Below the pieces are notes generated by a model, which searched no databases, was not told the origin of the DNA, and saw nothing but the letters and a program-made list of their open reading frames with translations. A DNA stretch of 64,000 nucleotides from Polyodon spathula (Eukaryota; Chordata; Actinopteri; Acipenseriformes; Polyodontidae): the NCBI RefSeq assembly GCF_017654505.1, contig NC_054548.1:26196969-26260968 (forward strand). The letters are read 5' to 3'. Both the position numbers and the translations under genes were made by a program. Shown in pieces: positions 1 through 11,280 of the stretch. Position 1 is the stretch's first letter, and the number at the start of each line of letters is the position of its first letter.

Positions 1-171
1 AGGGAACTTTTTTATTGTAAGACCATGCTTTTTTGTAGTAGTTCAAAGTAACATTACAGTAAAAATGTAATTCTGTAGTTAATGCATAGCCCAAGTTAAC
101 AATATGTACAGTATGTATTGAAAGTACCCATGAATTCAAGGTGATGTTGCCAAAATACAGTTTGCTCACAT

Positions 172-830
172 AGGGGCTGCTGTAAGGATAGGCGCAGTGC
201 AAATAACTGCGGCTGCAAAATATAAATTGTCTAGAGGCTAGGCAATTATTTTGCACTGCGGAATATGTAAGCTTAAAAGCAATGTAAGTTACTCAACACA
301 CACGCAAATAATGAGCTGCAATCATGATAATGATTCACAATCAGGGCCACCTGTCCATCTGACTATTTAGAGGCCGCACTTACAGTCCAGAGGTGAGTTA
401 GGAGTACAGAGAGCAGTAGACGCTGTATGAGATTTGTGGAGCAGAAAAATCAAATCAAATTAAATCAAATCAAATTAAATAAAAAATATGTCAGAGGAAG
501 GGCAGCAAAGTCTTCTTGGTGCACGGAAAAGAAAAGAAAGTGTTTCTGAGGAGGAGCTGAGAGTGTTTCCGGCTGAGGTCACTCAGCATTAAATTGAGTT
601 ATTTGGAAAAGCCTCAGCCAACATCAGTTATACCATATGGTCCTCTGTAATGGAGAAAGTCAATGCTATCAATGTTACCAGGAGGACAGCCAACCAGGTC
701 ATGAAAGTGTGAAATTTAGCTATTAATGTCTAGGATGACCTGTGGAGTGAGAAGATAACGCCTTAGCACCGCATTTTCCGGCATCCCAAACAAAGTGACT
801 CCGGGTTTGAATATGAAGGGTCTTCTTCAT
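172..830 (+). mobile_element. Decayed PIF/Harbinger-like element, copy A
   Basis: The left terminus begins GGGGCTGCTGTAAGGATAGG at 175. The first 170 bp match, in inverted orientation, the right end of a second element at about 47395-47555, and the first 25 bp match that element's left end at 46704. The interior carries remains of a Myb/SANT-like open frame from 488. I cannot find the matching right terminus before the Tc1 element at 1148, so this copy looks truncated and the 830 end is a guess. Family assignment rests on the terminal sequence style plus the Myb-like gene, which is typical of Harbinger elements. Confidence 0.55.
488..765 (+). pseudogene. Harbinger Myb/SANT-like protein remnant
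   Basis: Reading from the ATG at 488, the frame gives a basic stretch (ARKRKESVSEEELRVF), a stop, then IELFGKASANISYTIWSSV and NAINVTRRTANQV before further stops. This matches the helix-turn-helix pattern of the Myb/SANT-like DNA-binding protein encoded by PIF/Harbinger transposons, which helps the transposase enter the nucleus and bind DNA. At least three in-frame stops show that it is dead. The family name is inference from pattern, not from a search. Confidence 0.45.
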
Positions 831-1147
831 CTTGCCCTTCTTCTCCTCCGATGGTTTTCCTGCCTGTGTAGTTAACAAGAGCCAAGCATCACTGCATCAG
901 GAAGTGAACCACAGCAGCCACCCTTTGCCATTGAAAATGCAGATTTTAGCTACAATATGGGTGTTTTGCAGCCACAAATTACTTTGCATGTATCCTTATA
1001 TCAGCCCCAAATTGGAGAGTAAATTTCTCACTGACTCAAGACCTTATCTGGAGCCCTGGTTGCCAGTGACTGATGCAATAAGTAGACTGTGTCACTGTAT
1101 GGCTGTAAATAATTTAATTGTGAGAAAATTCATTTACATTGTAATTG

Positions 1148-2633
1148 TACAATGAACAAAAATATAAACGCAACATGCAACAATTTCAAAGATTTTACTG
1201 AGTTACTGTTCATATAAGGAAATCAGTCAATTGAACTAAATTCATTAGGCCCTAATCTATGGATTTCACATGACTGGGAATACAGATATGCATCTGTTGG
1301 TCACAGATACCTTAAAAAAAAAAAAAAAAGGGTAGTGGCGTGGCTCAGAAAACCAGTCATATCTGGTGTGACCACCATTTGCCTCATGCAGGCGACACAT
1401 CTCCTTCGCATAGAGTTGATTGTGGCCTGTGGAATGTTGTCCCACTCCTCTTCAATGGCTGTGCAAAGTTGATGGATATTGGCGGGAACTGGAACAAGCT
1501 GTCGTACATGTCGATCCAGAGCATCCCAAACATGCTCAATGGGTGACATGTCTGGTGAGTATGCAGGCCATGGAAGAACTGGGACATTTTCAGCTCCCAC
1601 TAATTGTGTACAGATCCTTGCGATATGGGGCCGTGCATTATCATGCTGAAACATGAGGTGATGGCGGCGGATGAATGGCACGACAATGGTACACGGTATC
1701 TCTGTGCATTCAAATTGCCATCGATAAAATGCAATTGTGTTCGTTGTCTGCAGCTTATGCCTGCCCATACCATAACCCCACCGCCACCATGAGGCACTCT
1801 GTTCACAACGTTGACATCAGCAAACCGCTCGCCCACACAACGCCATACACGCTGTCTGCCATATGCCTGGTACAGTTGAAACAGGGATTCATCCATGAAA
1901 AACACACTTCTCCAGCGTGTCAGCGGTCATCGTAGGTGAAGTTGGTTACGACGCCGAACTGCAGTCAGTTGAAGACCCTGGTGAGGACGACAAGCACACA
2001 GATGAGCTTCCCTGAGACGGTTTCTGACAGTTTGTGCAGAAATTCTTCGGTTGTGCAAACCCACAGTTTCATCAGCTGTCTGGGTGGCTGGTCTCAGATG
2101 ATGACGATCCCGCAGGTGAAGAAGATGCATGTGGAGGTCCTGGACTGGCGTGGTTACATGTGGTCTGCGGTTGTGAGGCAGGTTGGACGTACTGCCAAAT
2201 TCTCTAAAACAACGTTGGAGGTGGCTTATGGTAGAGAAAGGAACGTTTAGTTCTCTGGCAACAGCTCTGGTGGACATTCCTGCAGTCAGCATGCCAATTG
2301 CACGCTCCCTCAAAACTTGAGACATCTGTGGCATTGTGTTGTGTTCCAAAATTGCACATTTTAGAGTGGCCTTTTATTGTCCCCAGCACAAGGTGCACCT
2401 GTGTAATGGTCATGCTGTTTAATCAGCTTCTTGATATACCACACCTGTCAGGTGGATGGATTATATTGGCAAAGGAGAAATGCTCACTAACAGGGATGTA
2501 AACAAATTTGTGCACAAAATTTTAGAGAAATAAGCTTTTTGTGCATATGGAAAATGTCTTTGATCTTTTATTTCAGCTCATGAAACATGGGACCAACACT
2601 TTATATGTTGCGTTTATATTTTTGTTCAGTATA
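1148..2633 (-). mobile_element. Tc1-like transposon A
   Basis: Terminal inverted repeats of about 28 bp share TGAACAAAAATATAAACGCA (left at 1153; inverted at the right end, finishing near 2628). Both ends sit beside a TA dinucleotide, the Tc1/mariner target site. The full length of 1.49 kb is normal for Tc1. A single transposase gene lies on the minus strand and is broken. A run of A at 1314-1329 interrupts the region between the left TIR and the end of the gene. I recognise this as a very widespread Tc1 family of fishes. Confidence 0.93.
1301..2349 (-). pseudogene. Tc1 transposase, frameshifted
   Basis: This is a DDE transposase of the Tc1/mariner superfamily, which cuts and reinserts the element at TA sites. 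The frame starts at 2349. The paired-like N-terminal domain is recognisable (LRERAIGMLTAGMSTRAVAR). The catalytic core follows in two other frames: first Asp in FFMDESLFQ, second Asp in FQHDNARPHIAR, and Glu in SPDMSPIEHVWD. The spacing of the last two is that of DD34E enzymes. At least two frameshifts (near 1910 and near 1700) split the protein into three open segments, so it cannot make an active enzyme. All catalytic residues are still present. Confidence 0.9.
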
Positions 2634-3426
2634 TGTCACCAAAATGGACATTTCTGCCACTTGACACCACAATTACCAGTTTTATATCCTATTATGTTCT
2701 GTATTATATTATTTCTGCTTAGGTCATTATTTGCCACGATTACTAACTACTCCAGCAAAAAATGCTTTTGAAAAGAGTCTTCAATCTGGGAAAGCATAGC
2801 AGTGTGACCCACAGTGCACTGAAGCATGCCCAACACTAATGCACTAATGTACTTAGCATCTCACATCAGGGGGTGTTCCCATTGTTCAGCTTTTCTTTTG
2901 GCTGTTTTCACAGGATTCACAATTAGAAAGGGATGTTTACATAATGTGATCATCTACTCTGTTATACATTTTATGCGGGAGATAAGATAATTAGAAACAT
3001 TCCCTCACAGGACAAGTTGTGTCAGGATATGAGTTGCTGACGACAGGTTGCTTTTCAAAAAGTGCCAAAACCAGCAAAATAATGGAGCTTTCTGTCTGAG
3101 AACCTTATGTAAAGCAGAGGATGCAACCTGTAAATTACATTAGCTGGCACAGTCATGTTTCCACTGACCTAATGTTGCATTCACCTTAGTCTTTAAAGTA
3201 TTATACCTTTTGACATTTGCAAGTGAAATTGTCTCTGTAACAATAAAGTGATGACAGTGACCTGTAGTTTTCCATTTTATTCAGTTTTATCTCCTCACTA
3301 CTTTGGACATTTAAAACAATCATGTGCAACAGTATACCAGGCATCTAGTCTTAACACTAGAACTATCGAGCATGCATACATACCTAGAACTACCGCAGCT
3401 GTCTTTTTTACGTTCTATTATATAAA
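2634..3426. other. Intergenic, nothing recognised
   Basis: This is AT-rich, apparently single-copy sequence between the Tc1 element and the DIRS element. No open frame with family similarity, no RNA gene and no terminal repeat was recognised. Confidence 0.5.
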
Positions 3427-3800
3427 ACGTTAGGTTACTTACCATAACCCTGGTTCCCTGAAAGAGAAGATGACCACCACTTACATTGGTATGGGATATT
3501 CCTGCCCTTCGGGTAGGCTTTGCTGAGCTCTCTATACCAGAGCTGCCGAAAGGACCCTTCCTGTGATGACACACTCAGTCCCGCCTACCGAGGGAATAAA
3601 GCTGTCATTCACAGGAACATCCTCCTCTTTTCCATCAAACCCATGATGGTGACCGAAGTGACCTCGCGGGTGGTGGTCGTCTTCTCTTTCAGGGAACCAG
3701 GGATAGGGTAAGTAACCTAATGTTCCCTTTCAATTTGAAGACGACCACCGCTTACATTGGTATGGGATAACGTATACCAAAGCTGTCGCAAGGGAATGGC
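3427..3800 (-). repeat. DIRS-1 terminal repeat and internal complementary region
   Basis: The block beginning AACGTTAGGTTACTTACC at 3428 recurs inverted at about 3667-3725, including the shared core CCCTGGTTCCCTGAAAGAGA. Directly after it, 3729-3775 (CCCTTTCAATTTGAAGACGA and on) has the form expected of the complement to the element's other outer end. This is the DIRS arrangement in which an internal complementary region pairs with both outer edges to allow the element to circularise. Confidence 0.8.
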
Positions 3801-4033
3801 AGCACATGATGGACGCACAACACAGCCTAACCCAGAGGTTAGTGGTGAGAACTTATACCCTGCAGCATAAATGTCGGACATTGAGGCAACTTTGAAAAGG
3901 GCCTAGGATGTAGCCAAACCTCTAGCCAGCACCATCAAGCGCAGTTGAGACTGTGTCCACAATCCAGTGTGACTGACGCTGCTTAGAGAGGGGCTGTCCT
4001 AGGGTCCGTGTTCCATGACAGACAAAGAGCTGG

Positions 4034-4825
4034 TCAGATTGAGCAGAGCAGAGCTCTTGTCCTATGCATGTAGCATCTCAATGCCTGTACTGAGCAGAGG
4101 AAATTCATTCTCTCATCCTCCTTAGAAGTAAACGGAAGGGAATGAAAAGACTCCTGTTCCACAGATTGGTTGATGTGGATGGCTGTAATCACCCTGGGGA
4201 GGAAATACACAAATACGCAAATACGCATGCAGGAGCTGTGTACAGACAACGCCTGCAGCTCAGTGATCCGCTTAGCTGAGGTGATAGCCAAGAGGAAGGC
4301 TATCTTCATAGACAGGTACTTCAGCTTTATGGAGTGCAAGGGCTCAAACGTGGCCTTTGTGACAGCCTCTAGTACAACATTACGGCTCCATTCAGGGAGA
4401 ACAGTCCTCCTAGGAGGGCGTATTCGCCATGCGCCTTTAAGGAAACGGGTAGCCAAAAAACGTGCACCTGGAGACACAGAATCTATGGCGGCATGGCAAG
4501 CAGAGACAGCTGCTAAATACACCTTCAAGGTGGAAGGCGATCTTCCAGCATCAAGCAGTTCTTGCAGAAATTGCAAAATGACTGGCATAGGGCAAGTAAT
4601 GGGGTCATGGTTCCCAGCCAGACACCAAATTTGAAAATACCTCCACTTGCAGGCATGCAAAGACCTAGTGGAGTCTGCCCTAGTGCTCTGCATCATTTCC
4701 ACAACTGGGTCTGATAGCCCTAGGGCTAACCAGTGATCCCTTTCAGGGGTCAGACCCATAACTGTAACCTGCATGGTTCTGGGTGCCAAAGAGAGCCTTT
4801 CACCTGACTGAGGAGATCCAACCAA
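4034..4825 (-). pseudogene. DIRS-1 tyrosine recombinase, C-terminus deleted
   Basis: This open frame of 263 codons encodes a phage-integrase-type tyrosine recombinase. The N-terminal core-binding part (STRADSTRSLHACKWRYFQI, then LLDAGRSPSTLKVYLAAVSA) leads to the first catalytic Arg in AITSAKRITELQAL and the strand containing IHINQSVEQESFHSLPF. The H-x-x-R block and catalytic Tyr region, clearly seen in the related copy at 18.8-19.0 kb, are absent. The sequence jumps towards the 3' repeat instead, with only remnants of the C-terminal tail. The gene is therefore inactive. It overlaps the end of the RNase H frame at 4750-4825, as is usual in DIRS elements. Confidence 0.85.
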
Positions 4826-5169
4826 AATGGAATCTCACAGAGTCGAAAAACAGGGTTGACGCACACTGCTCCGGGAATGTGCCTCGCCCGTAGGGGCAGC
4901 AGATTCCTCTGAGTCCATATCAGCAGCTTGAAAGCTATGCGATGCAACCCTGGGGACTGTAGGCCTCCCTGGTGGTTGACATATGCCACCACTGTTGTGC
5001 TGTCCGTTAGGAGCAGCACTGGGAGGAAGTAGTGGAGAGCAAGGAACACTGCTTGCAACTCCAGTATGTTTATGTGCAGGGATGACCAGTTGTCCGACCA
5101 GGATCTGCTGACTCCTCTGCCTTTCCAGACCACTCCCCAACCCCGACTGGAGGTGTCTGTCATCACCAC
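4750..5169 (-). pseudogene. DIRS-1 RNase H domain
   Basis: The start of the frame, MTDTSSRGWGVVWKGRG, matches the first RNase H strand with its catalytic Asp. LLTDSTTVVAYVNHQGG carries the second acidic site, and the motif with AFKLLIWTQRNLLPLRARHI follows. The same motifs occur in the second DIRS copy at 16.8-17.1 kb. The frame then degenerates (ARHIPGAVCVNPVF). RNase H degrades RNA during reverse transcription. The domain is separated by a frameshift from the RT upstream. Confidence 0.85.
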
Positions 5170-5182
5170 TTGGTGGTTAGTA

Positions 5183-6112
5183 CTACTCCCATTTGTACAC
5201 CTTTGCGCAGGTCAGAGGCAACCCTCTACCAGCGCAGGGCTGCTGAGCACGCATGGATCTGGTCAGCTGATGATATCTGTCGCATTTGGCATTGAGGTGA
5301 AATGCACTGAACCACGCTTGCAGCGGACACATGAAAAGTAGACCCAACTGAATGGCCAAGATAGCTGCGGCCATCAGACCCAGCAGTTTTTGGCACAATC
5401 TGAGGGTGACCTGTGATCCCTGTTGAAACAAGAAGAGGCACTCCTGTGTAGCTGCAACCCTGTCGCCCGACAGGTATGCACGCATCGTAGTGGAGTCTAG
5501 CCAGAGCCCCAGGTACGTGGTGCACTTCTCTGGTGTGAGCCGACTCTTTGCATCATTTATGGTGAGGCCCAGCCTGACCAGCTGCTCTGTCACAACCGTC
5601 GTGTGGGGCAGTGCTCGCTCTCGTGACTGGGAACAGATCAACCAGTCGTTGAGATAGTTTATCACTCTGATACCCTGCAGCCGCAGGGGAGCCAGGATAG
5701 CGTCAACCGTCCTTTGAGAACATACGTGGAGCTAGGGAGAGAGCGAGTGGCAGCACAGCAAACTCATACATGCATCCCTGAAAGGAAAAGCGCAGGTACT
5801 TTCTGTGCTCTGGACGAATGGGAACATGAAAGTATGTGTCCCTTAATCCACGGTGGTGAACCAGTCGCCCGGCCGGACGAACAGGAGGATGTGACAGTAA
5901 GTCAGCATTTGGAACCTCCTTTCTTTTAAGAACCCATTGAGGAGCCTCAGGTCCAAGATGGGGCGAAAGCCGCTGTCTTTCTTGGATACCAGAAAGTACC
6001 ATGAGTAGTACCCCTCTCTGTGGGAAATGGGGTCTACGAGACGAATGGCTCGCTTGCACAGAAAGGCAGACACTTCTTTCTGAAGTACTGAGGCTTGCAG
6101 AGGGTCTGTCAT
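5183..6112 (-). pseudogene. DIRS-1 reverse transcriptase, frameshifted
   Basis: Two open segments cover the RT. The first (6112-5843) has YYSWYFLVSKKDSGFRPILD, the finger motif typical of DIRS RTs, and ends near FTTVD, the first catalytic Asp region. After a frameshift (5703-5843 lies in another frame with HVPIRPEHRKYLRFSFQG), the second segment (5665-5183) contains the active-site box as YLND instead of YLDD. That change alone would be expected to inactivate polymerisation. The thumb region follows (RLGLTINDAKSRLTPEKCTT, LRLCQKLLGLMAAAI). Confidence 0.88.
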
Positions 6113-6267
6113 GAAAGTATTTGTGAAACGTCGAAAGGGAGGAGGTCAAAAACAAAACTGAAGCGTATAGCTGTTTTGCACGGTTGCGAGCACCCAGGAG
6201 TCTGAGGTGCAAGCATGCTAGTACTGCAGCTGTTGTGCCAAAAAGGTTGGTCTGAGGCCGACAACCT

Positions 6268-7663
6268 TCAGGAGCCCTGCTCGTGCTGCCGAGGATGGAG
6301 CTGGGCAGATTGGAGGAAGTATTTAGGGTGCTGGCCCCGAAAACATCTCCTCTGACGCTGGTTTGTGGACTGACCATGACCTGCATTCCCTCTGCCTGCT
6401 TGCTGGGCTCGGTTACCTGCTGGTGTGCCCTGAAGGAGATACCTTAGGACTGTTCGTGTGACAGTTTGAGTCTGTGGAGCTCGCCAGCGGCTCGACCCAC
6501 CCCATGCAGAGGCACAGGGAGGGAGAAATGCGGCCATCTGGCGGGACGTCTTGCTTTTCGGTGAGATCTTTGCAAAATCTCCTCCACTGGCCCAAACATA
6601 TGACCTGGGAATGATGGACAGGAGGCGCAGCTCCGTGGCCACAGGCTCGTGGAGCGGGCAGTACACCATCCAAATACGCAGTAAGCACACTCGCTGTTTT
6701 AGCCAAGTGAGTTGCCTGCACTTCTGCTGCATATGCTTGCTTTAAATGTGTCTCCGTCACTGTGCATTGGAGGTTTGGCTACCTGGGTTTTTAATGAGAT
6801 AACCCACCGGCAGGGCCTTAACCAGTGCCACGATGGGGGAGTCTACTGGGGGGGAAACCCGCCAGGCCAAGCTTATCCGTGCCTTCTAAGGAGGTGCAGG
6901 CAGTGTGGCCTGCTTTATCACACTGGGTCCTGAGGTCAGGTGGTCCCAGGAGGAGCGTACCTCCTCCAAAGAATCTGGGAAGGCCGGGAACCTCGGGGGC
7001 GGGGAGCCAGCGCCTGCATCCGTGAGATGGACTTGTGTGGTTCAGTCGCTGGCGTCCAGGGGGCCTGCAGGAAAGCTGCAGCACGTCCCATGAGTGCCGA
7101 AATGGAGCTGGACAGCTGGGTGGTACTGGCTTCTGTGACACTCTCAGAACTCGCATCTCAGAGGAGATAAAAGCCCCGTCACCCAAGGCCACTATGGACA
7201 GCATGTCCTCCTCTACCAGCTGAGACGACCCTGCCTGTGGCACCTGTCTAGCCAAGAGCTCCAGGACCTAGGTCATCTGGGCCTTGAGGTTCATAATGTC
7301 TCTTGCCTGCTTAGAGTGCTTCACCCATTTCGCTTGTGGAGATGGAGAGCGACTGCGGACGGCCTGTGCATTGGGAAAACCCAACAGGGCTCCCTGGGAC
7401 AGGTCAGCTGGGGCACTCCCAGCCGCTGGCAAGCCGGCCATAGAGGACAAGGAGCTCGCCCTTTTGGCTCTCTCTAGCTGGGCCTCCTTCAGTCGGGGCT
7501 GAAGGGCCTCACAGACACTACATGCCCCGTCCCTCTCGAGGGCCATGGTTGCATGTGGTTCGCCCAAGCAGATCATGCAGAGGGTGTGCTTGTCCTCCTG
7601 CGGGATGCTAGCATTGCAGGCCATGCAGGGATGAGACCCCAACATAGGCCTGACCTTGTGCAT
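6268..7663 (-). pseudogene. DIRS-1 gag-like protein, broken
   Basis: The frame starting at 7663 opens with a cysteine cluster, CMACNASIPQEDKHTLCMIC, a C-x2-C ... C-x2-C zinc-binding pattern. It is followed by a basic, Ser/Pro-rich stretch (AVRSRSPSPQAKWVKHSKQA). The frame breaks near 7268; later segments at 7255-6818 and 6760-6268 include an Ala-rich helical part (LKQAYAAEVQATHLAKTASV) resembling the gag C-terminal domain of the second DIRS copy. The likely role is RNA binding and particle assembly. Function is by position and by similarity between the two copies. Confidence 0.7.
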
Positions 7664-8297
7664 CAGTACTGGGGCACTGCTTACACTGCGTCGAACACTG
7701 GAAGTGTCAGCGTAGTCTGTACAACCACTGGTGTTGCAGCAAGGGTATTAACCTTGTGCACCTTGTGCCGAGTACCCTGTTACACTGGGTACTGTGCAGC
7801 AATGTGTGTAGGTTGACTAGTGCCTACGCAACTAGCGCAACGTGCGCAACGTGCGCCGCATGCATTGTTTGCATTGTGCGTCCCAAGCGCCGTGCGTATC
7901 AGGTATCGTGCATAATCACACGTGAGTGGTAGAGGTATCAGCACGTGTGCACATGTGCACTGTGCGAAACAAGCACGGCACACACCGAGTACTAAGGGCA
8001 CTAAGTGCACCGCGTATCATGCATCGTTGTTGTGCACTACCACTGAAGCACTGGGCACCGTGTGTCGCTTATACTAAGCACCTATGCCCTGAGATAATAG
8101 TATCACAGGCTAAGTGTGCGCCATGGCACCGCAGCACTGGGGAGGCTGCTACGCAATGTGCCTACCCTAACCGCGTGGTCAACACACACACACCTGGTCA
8201 CTGTATAGCGTGCACCAGGGGAGAGGGGGACGCAGGCCGAAGCAGCAGTGGGTGAGTTTGAGCAGACAATAAACACGGTGAAATACAGTCCAGGTGG

Positions 8298-8560
8298 TGG
8301 GCCTGTGCAGCCAGCAGGGTCTACTCAAAGCGGGGATATGGCAAGGCCTAGCCCCATGGAGGAATTCGGGCTGGGAAAGTCACTCAACAACGGGGGTACG
8401 GCGAGGCCTAGCCCCGAGAAAGACATGTGTTCACAGGAGAGAGAGAGAGAGAGAGTACACTGTTTACAAGGCCCGACTCATCGAAGTGGCAGGCCTGTGT
8501 GGCCGTCAGGGTCTACTTGACAGCGAGGATACAGCAAGGTCTAGCCCCAAGGAGGGCACG
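8298..8560 (-). repeat. Direct repeat in DIRS-1 leader
   Basis: A segment starting GGCCTGTGCAGCCAGCAGGG at 8300 and running to the GGCCTAGCCCC block at about 8360 recurs at about 8492-8556 as GGCCTGTGTGGCCGTCAGGG with the same downstream words (GTCTACT, GGATA, TAGCCCCA, GGAGG). The period is about 190 bp. A (GA)n tract lies between the two copies. It sits in the untranslated leader beyond the gag start. Confidence 0.7.
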
Positions 8561-8700
8561 TGTACTTTCAGGAAGAAAAGACAATCATTCATGGATGACT
8601 GCACAGGCAGTTGCTCACATACGACAGACAGATAAAAAGGAGCGGCCTACCACGCCAGCAAGGAGGCCACTGAAAGACAGAAAGGACTCCGTCTTTTAAG

Positions 8701-9179
8701 TCGTTGATTCCAGGAAAGTGGCAAGCTTTAAGTCCGATTTCCTCCTTTGTATTTTCCCATAATTTCTTTGTAACTCAGACGTTTTGATGTTATTGTTTGT
8801 TTTCGTTTTTGCAGCCTGTGTGTTACACGCGAGGGAAACCTGTTACAACACGAACACTGACACAAGATTTGCCGGTGTTGTTGGAAGGGGACTTATGACT
8901 GCAACTATAAAACAGTGGTTTTAGCAGCTCAGAGACGACTTTTGCCATGCAGCGGGAGCTTAGAATAGTGCCCGAGATTTGTTTGTTTGACTGTTTTATA
9001 CAAGTGTTGTCTCTTTACCCCTTTATTTTGTGCCAGAGTTTGACTCTGCTAGTTATTCAATGGTCTCCAATCATGCAGCAGCTAGTTTGGTAAACTATAA
9101 TTCAATAATGTTTTTTTCAAAATAATCACGCCTAATTCATTCTAACTAAAAAATATGTATTTTTACAGCTGTTGATAGA
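8701..9179. other. Intergenic, nothing recognised
   Basis: T-rich sequence between the DIRS leader and a Tc1 element. I see no gene, RNA or repeat boundary in it; part may be the unrecognised outer end of the DIRS element. Confidence 0.4.
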
Positions 9180-10552
9180 TACAGTGTCTTGAAAAAGTAT
9201 TCAGCCCCCATCCCTTTTTTTTTCACATTTAAGAGTCTCACAGCCTGGGATTTTGATGCATTAGATTGGGAATTTTTATTTGTGAGTCACACATTCTTCT
9301 TCACAGAAATAAAGAAAATAGTAAACAATAAAATAATAAAAATTAGAAAACTGAAATATAATCATTTTTTAAGTATTCATCCCCCTGGGTCAATACTTGG
9401 TTGAACCACCTCTGGCAGCTATTACAGCCAGTAGCCTTTTCGGATAAGTCTATTAACTTTGCACACCGTGATGGAGCAATATTTGTCCATTCCTCCTTGC
9501 AAAATTGCTCAAGCTGTGTCAAGTTAGTTGAGGAACGATGATGGACAGCAATTTTGAGGTCTTGCCACAGATTTTCGATGGGATTAAGGTCAGGACTCTG
9601 ACTGGGCCACTCAAAGACATCTATTTTCTTCATTTTGTGCCACTCCAGTGTTGCTCTGGCAGTGTGCTTTGGATCGTTGTCCTGTTGAAAGATAAACTTC
9701 TTCCACAGTTTGAGTTTTTTGGCAGAGGGGCACAGGTTTTTATCCAGGATTTCTGTGTATTGTACGCCATTCATCCTCCCATCAATCCTGACAATATTGC
9801 CAGTTCCTGCTGCTGAAAGCATCCCCATAACATGATGCTACCACCTCCATACTTTAAGGTGGGGATGGTGTTACATGGCTGGTGTGCGGTGTTTGATTTG
9901 CGCCACAGATACTGTTTAGCGTTCAGGCCAAACAGTTTAACTTTAGTATCATCAGACCACAAGATGTTCAGACACATAACAGCAGTATCCTCTAGGTGAC
10001 ATTTTTTTAACTCTTTGCGGGCAAGGATATCGGTTTTTTTCAGCCAGGGCCTCTTCCTTGCCACTCTCCCATAAAGGCCCTTTTTGTGGAATACCTTGGA
10101 GATTGTTAATACATGAACATCATCGTCCATCGCAGCCACTGACTTCTGTAACTCATTCAGAGTCATAGTTGGCCTCACAGTAGCTTCCCTAAGAAGTGCC
10201 CTTCTTGTCCGGCAACTAAGTTTAGAAAGGCGGCCTGATCCAGGCAGTGTGGTGGTAGTTTCGTATTTTTCCCACTTCTGTACGATGGACTGCATTGAGC
10301 CCTGAGGGATGTTCAATGACTTTGAAATGATTTTGTACCCTTCTGCAGATTTTTCTTTTGAAAGTCTCCACCATACTGTGGGACCATACAGAGAGAGCGA
10401 TATTTATCCTCACAGATTAATTTAAAGCAGGTGCTCAAGGCTTTATAGATCATTGGGGAAAAATCCTAATTTAATCTATTTCAAATTCTGAATCTGGGAC
10501 TCTTAAATGTGAAAAAAGGGATGCGGGATGAAAACTTTTTCAAGGCACTGAA
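9180..10552 (-). mobile_element. Tc1-like transposon B
   Basis: Terminal inverted repeats start CAGTGTCTTGAAAAAGTATT at 9182 and end, inverted, in CTTTTTCAAGGCACTG at 10535-10550. The similarity continues inward past TCACATTTAAGAGTC (9224 and, inverted, 10499), giving TIRs of at least 60 bp. The left end has the TA target dinucleotide; the right-hand flank now reads AA. Length 1.37 kb. The transposase gene is on the minus strand. Confidence 0.92.
9343..10413 (-). pseudogene. Tc1 transposase of element B, frameshifted
   Basis: Two long frames overlap at 9771-9828. The upstream one (10316-9771) holds the second helix-turn-helix (LPGSGRLSKLSCRTRRALLR) and the first catalytic Asp in LWSDDTKVKLFG. 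The downstream one (9828-9343) holds the second Asp in [12 protein letters not shown] and the Glu in SPDLNPIENLWQDLK, a DD34E arrangement. The extreme N-terminus lies in a third frame (10413-10222). It is therefore a recent but dead copy, needing only a few changes from its ancestor. Confidence 0.9.
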
Positions 10553-11280
10553 AATGTCTCCTGTGGCTATTCAAAACAAACTCGAAGCTCCGATGTTCAG
10601 CAGCACTAAGCCAAACCCACTGTTTTTACTGAGTCAAAATGACAGCTGCGGTAGTTCTATGTATGAATATTATATCTCCATATGTTTCTGCAAACCTGGG
10701 TCTACTGATGGTTCCAGATGTTTAATATATATATTTAGGAAAAGTAAAAAAAAAAAACAAACACACACACAGGTGCCTAGCAGCCAAATCAGTGGAGAAA
10801 AACGCATTTAAAAAACGTGATATGCCAAACAGACCTGAGGATGGTACGAGGCACGTCTTCATGGAAAGTTTTGGGGTACTAATCAGTACAGACATTTGCT
10901 GTTATACTGTGTGCACGATTCATCCTGTAGTTTAGACGGATGCTGTTGGGTGGTGTTGCGGGCACCAAAATAAACTACAGCAAATAAAGCTGGCAAACAT
11001 ATTCTAGTTTATTGTGTCAAATGTTCATGCGAAGTTTCATCAAGTGCTGCGCTACAATGGAAAAAATGTCAGTGAGAACTACTTTTGCATTCTCAGCACA
11101 TGGTTGTTTACACACATTAAAAGGTGAAAGGAGACGCGATTCTGTTCGACTACAAGTGTTAAATGCACAAATTAGCAGTACAATGCTCTCTGATCTTCAA
11201 AAACAAATAATGTAGAATAATTAAAATATCAAATCAATACGGTTATATAATACGTTGCACATTATTACAATTGTGCTGCA
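10553..11280. other. Upstream region, nothing recognised
   Basis: No gene is recognised. A 20-bp word reading GACAGCTGCGGTAGTTCTA at 10650 recurs inverted at about 3390-3410, next to the DIRS-1 end, so part of this stretch belongs to an unnamed dispersed repeat. A poly-A plus (CA)n tract lies at 10746-10772. Confidence 0.4.

Larger units (their letters stand above)
3427..8700 (-). mobile_element. DIRS-like retrotransposon 1, minus strand
   Basis: The element reads right to left as gag-like zinc-knuckle protein, reverse transcriptase, RNase H and tyrosine recombinase. This is the gene order of DIRS retrotransposons, which integrate through a circular DNA and a recombinase rather than a DDE integrase. 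The 3' end carries the terminal and internal complementary repeats (separate entry). The matching 5' inverted repeat is not visible near 8.7 kb, so that end is truncated or diverged and its limit is approximate. All genes are broken. Confidence 0.85.

Noticed and set aside
832..1155. 107-codon plus frame between Harbinger copy A and Tc1 A
   Set aside because: It has no family similarity, crosses into the Tc1 left terminus and has low-complexity AT-rich composition at its end.
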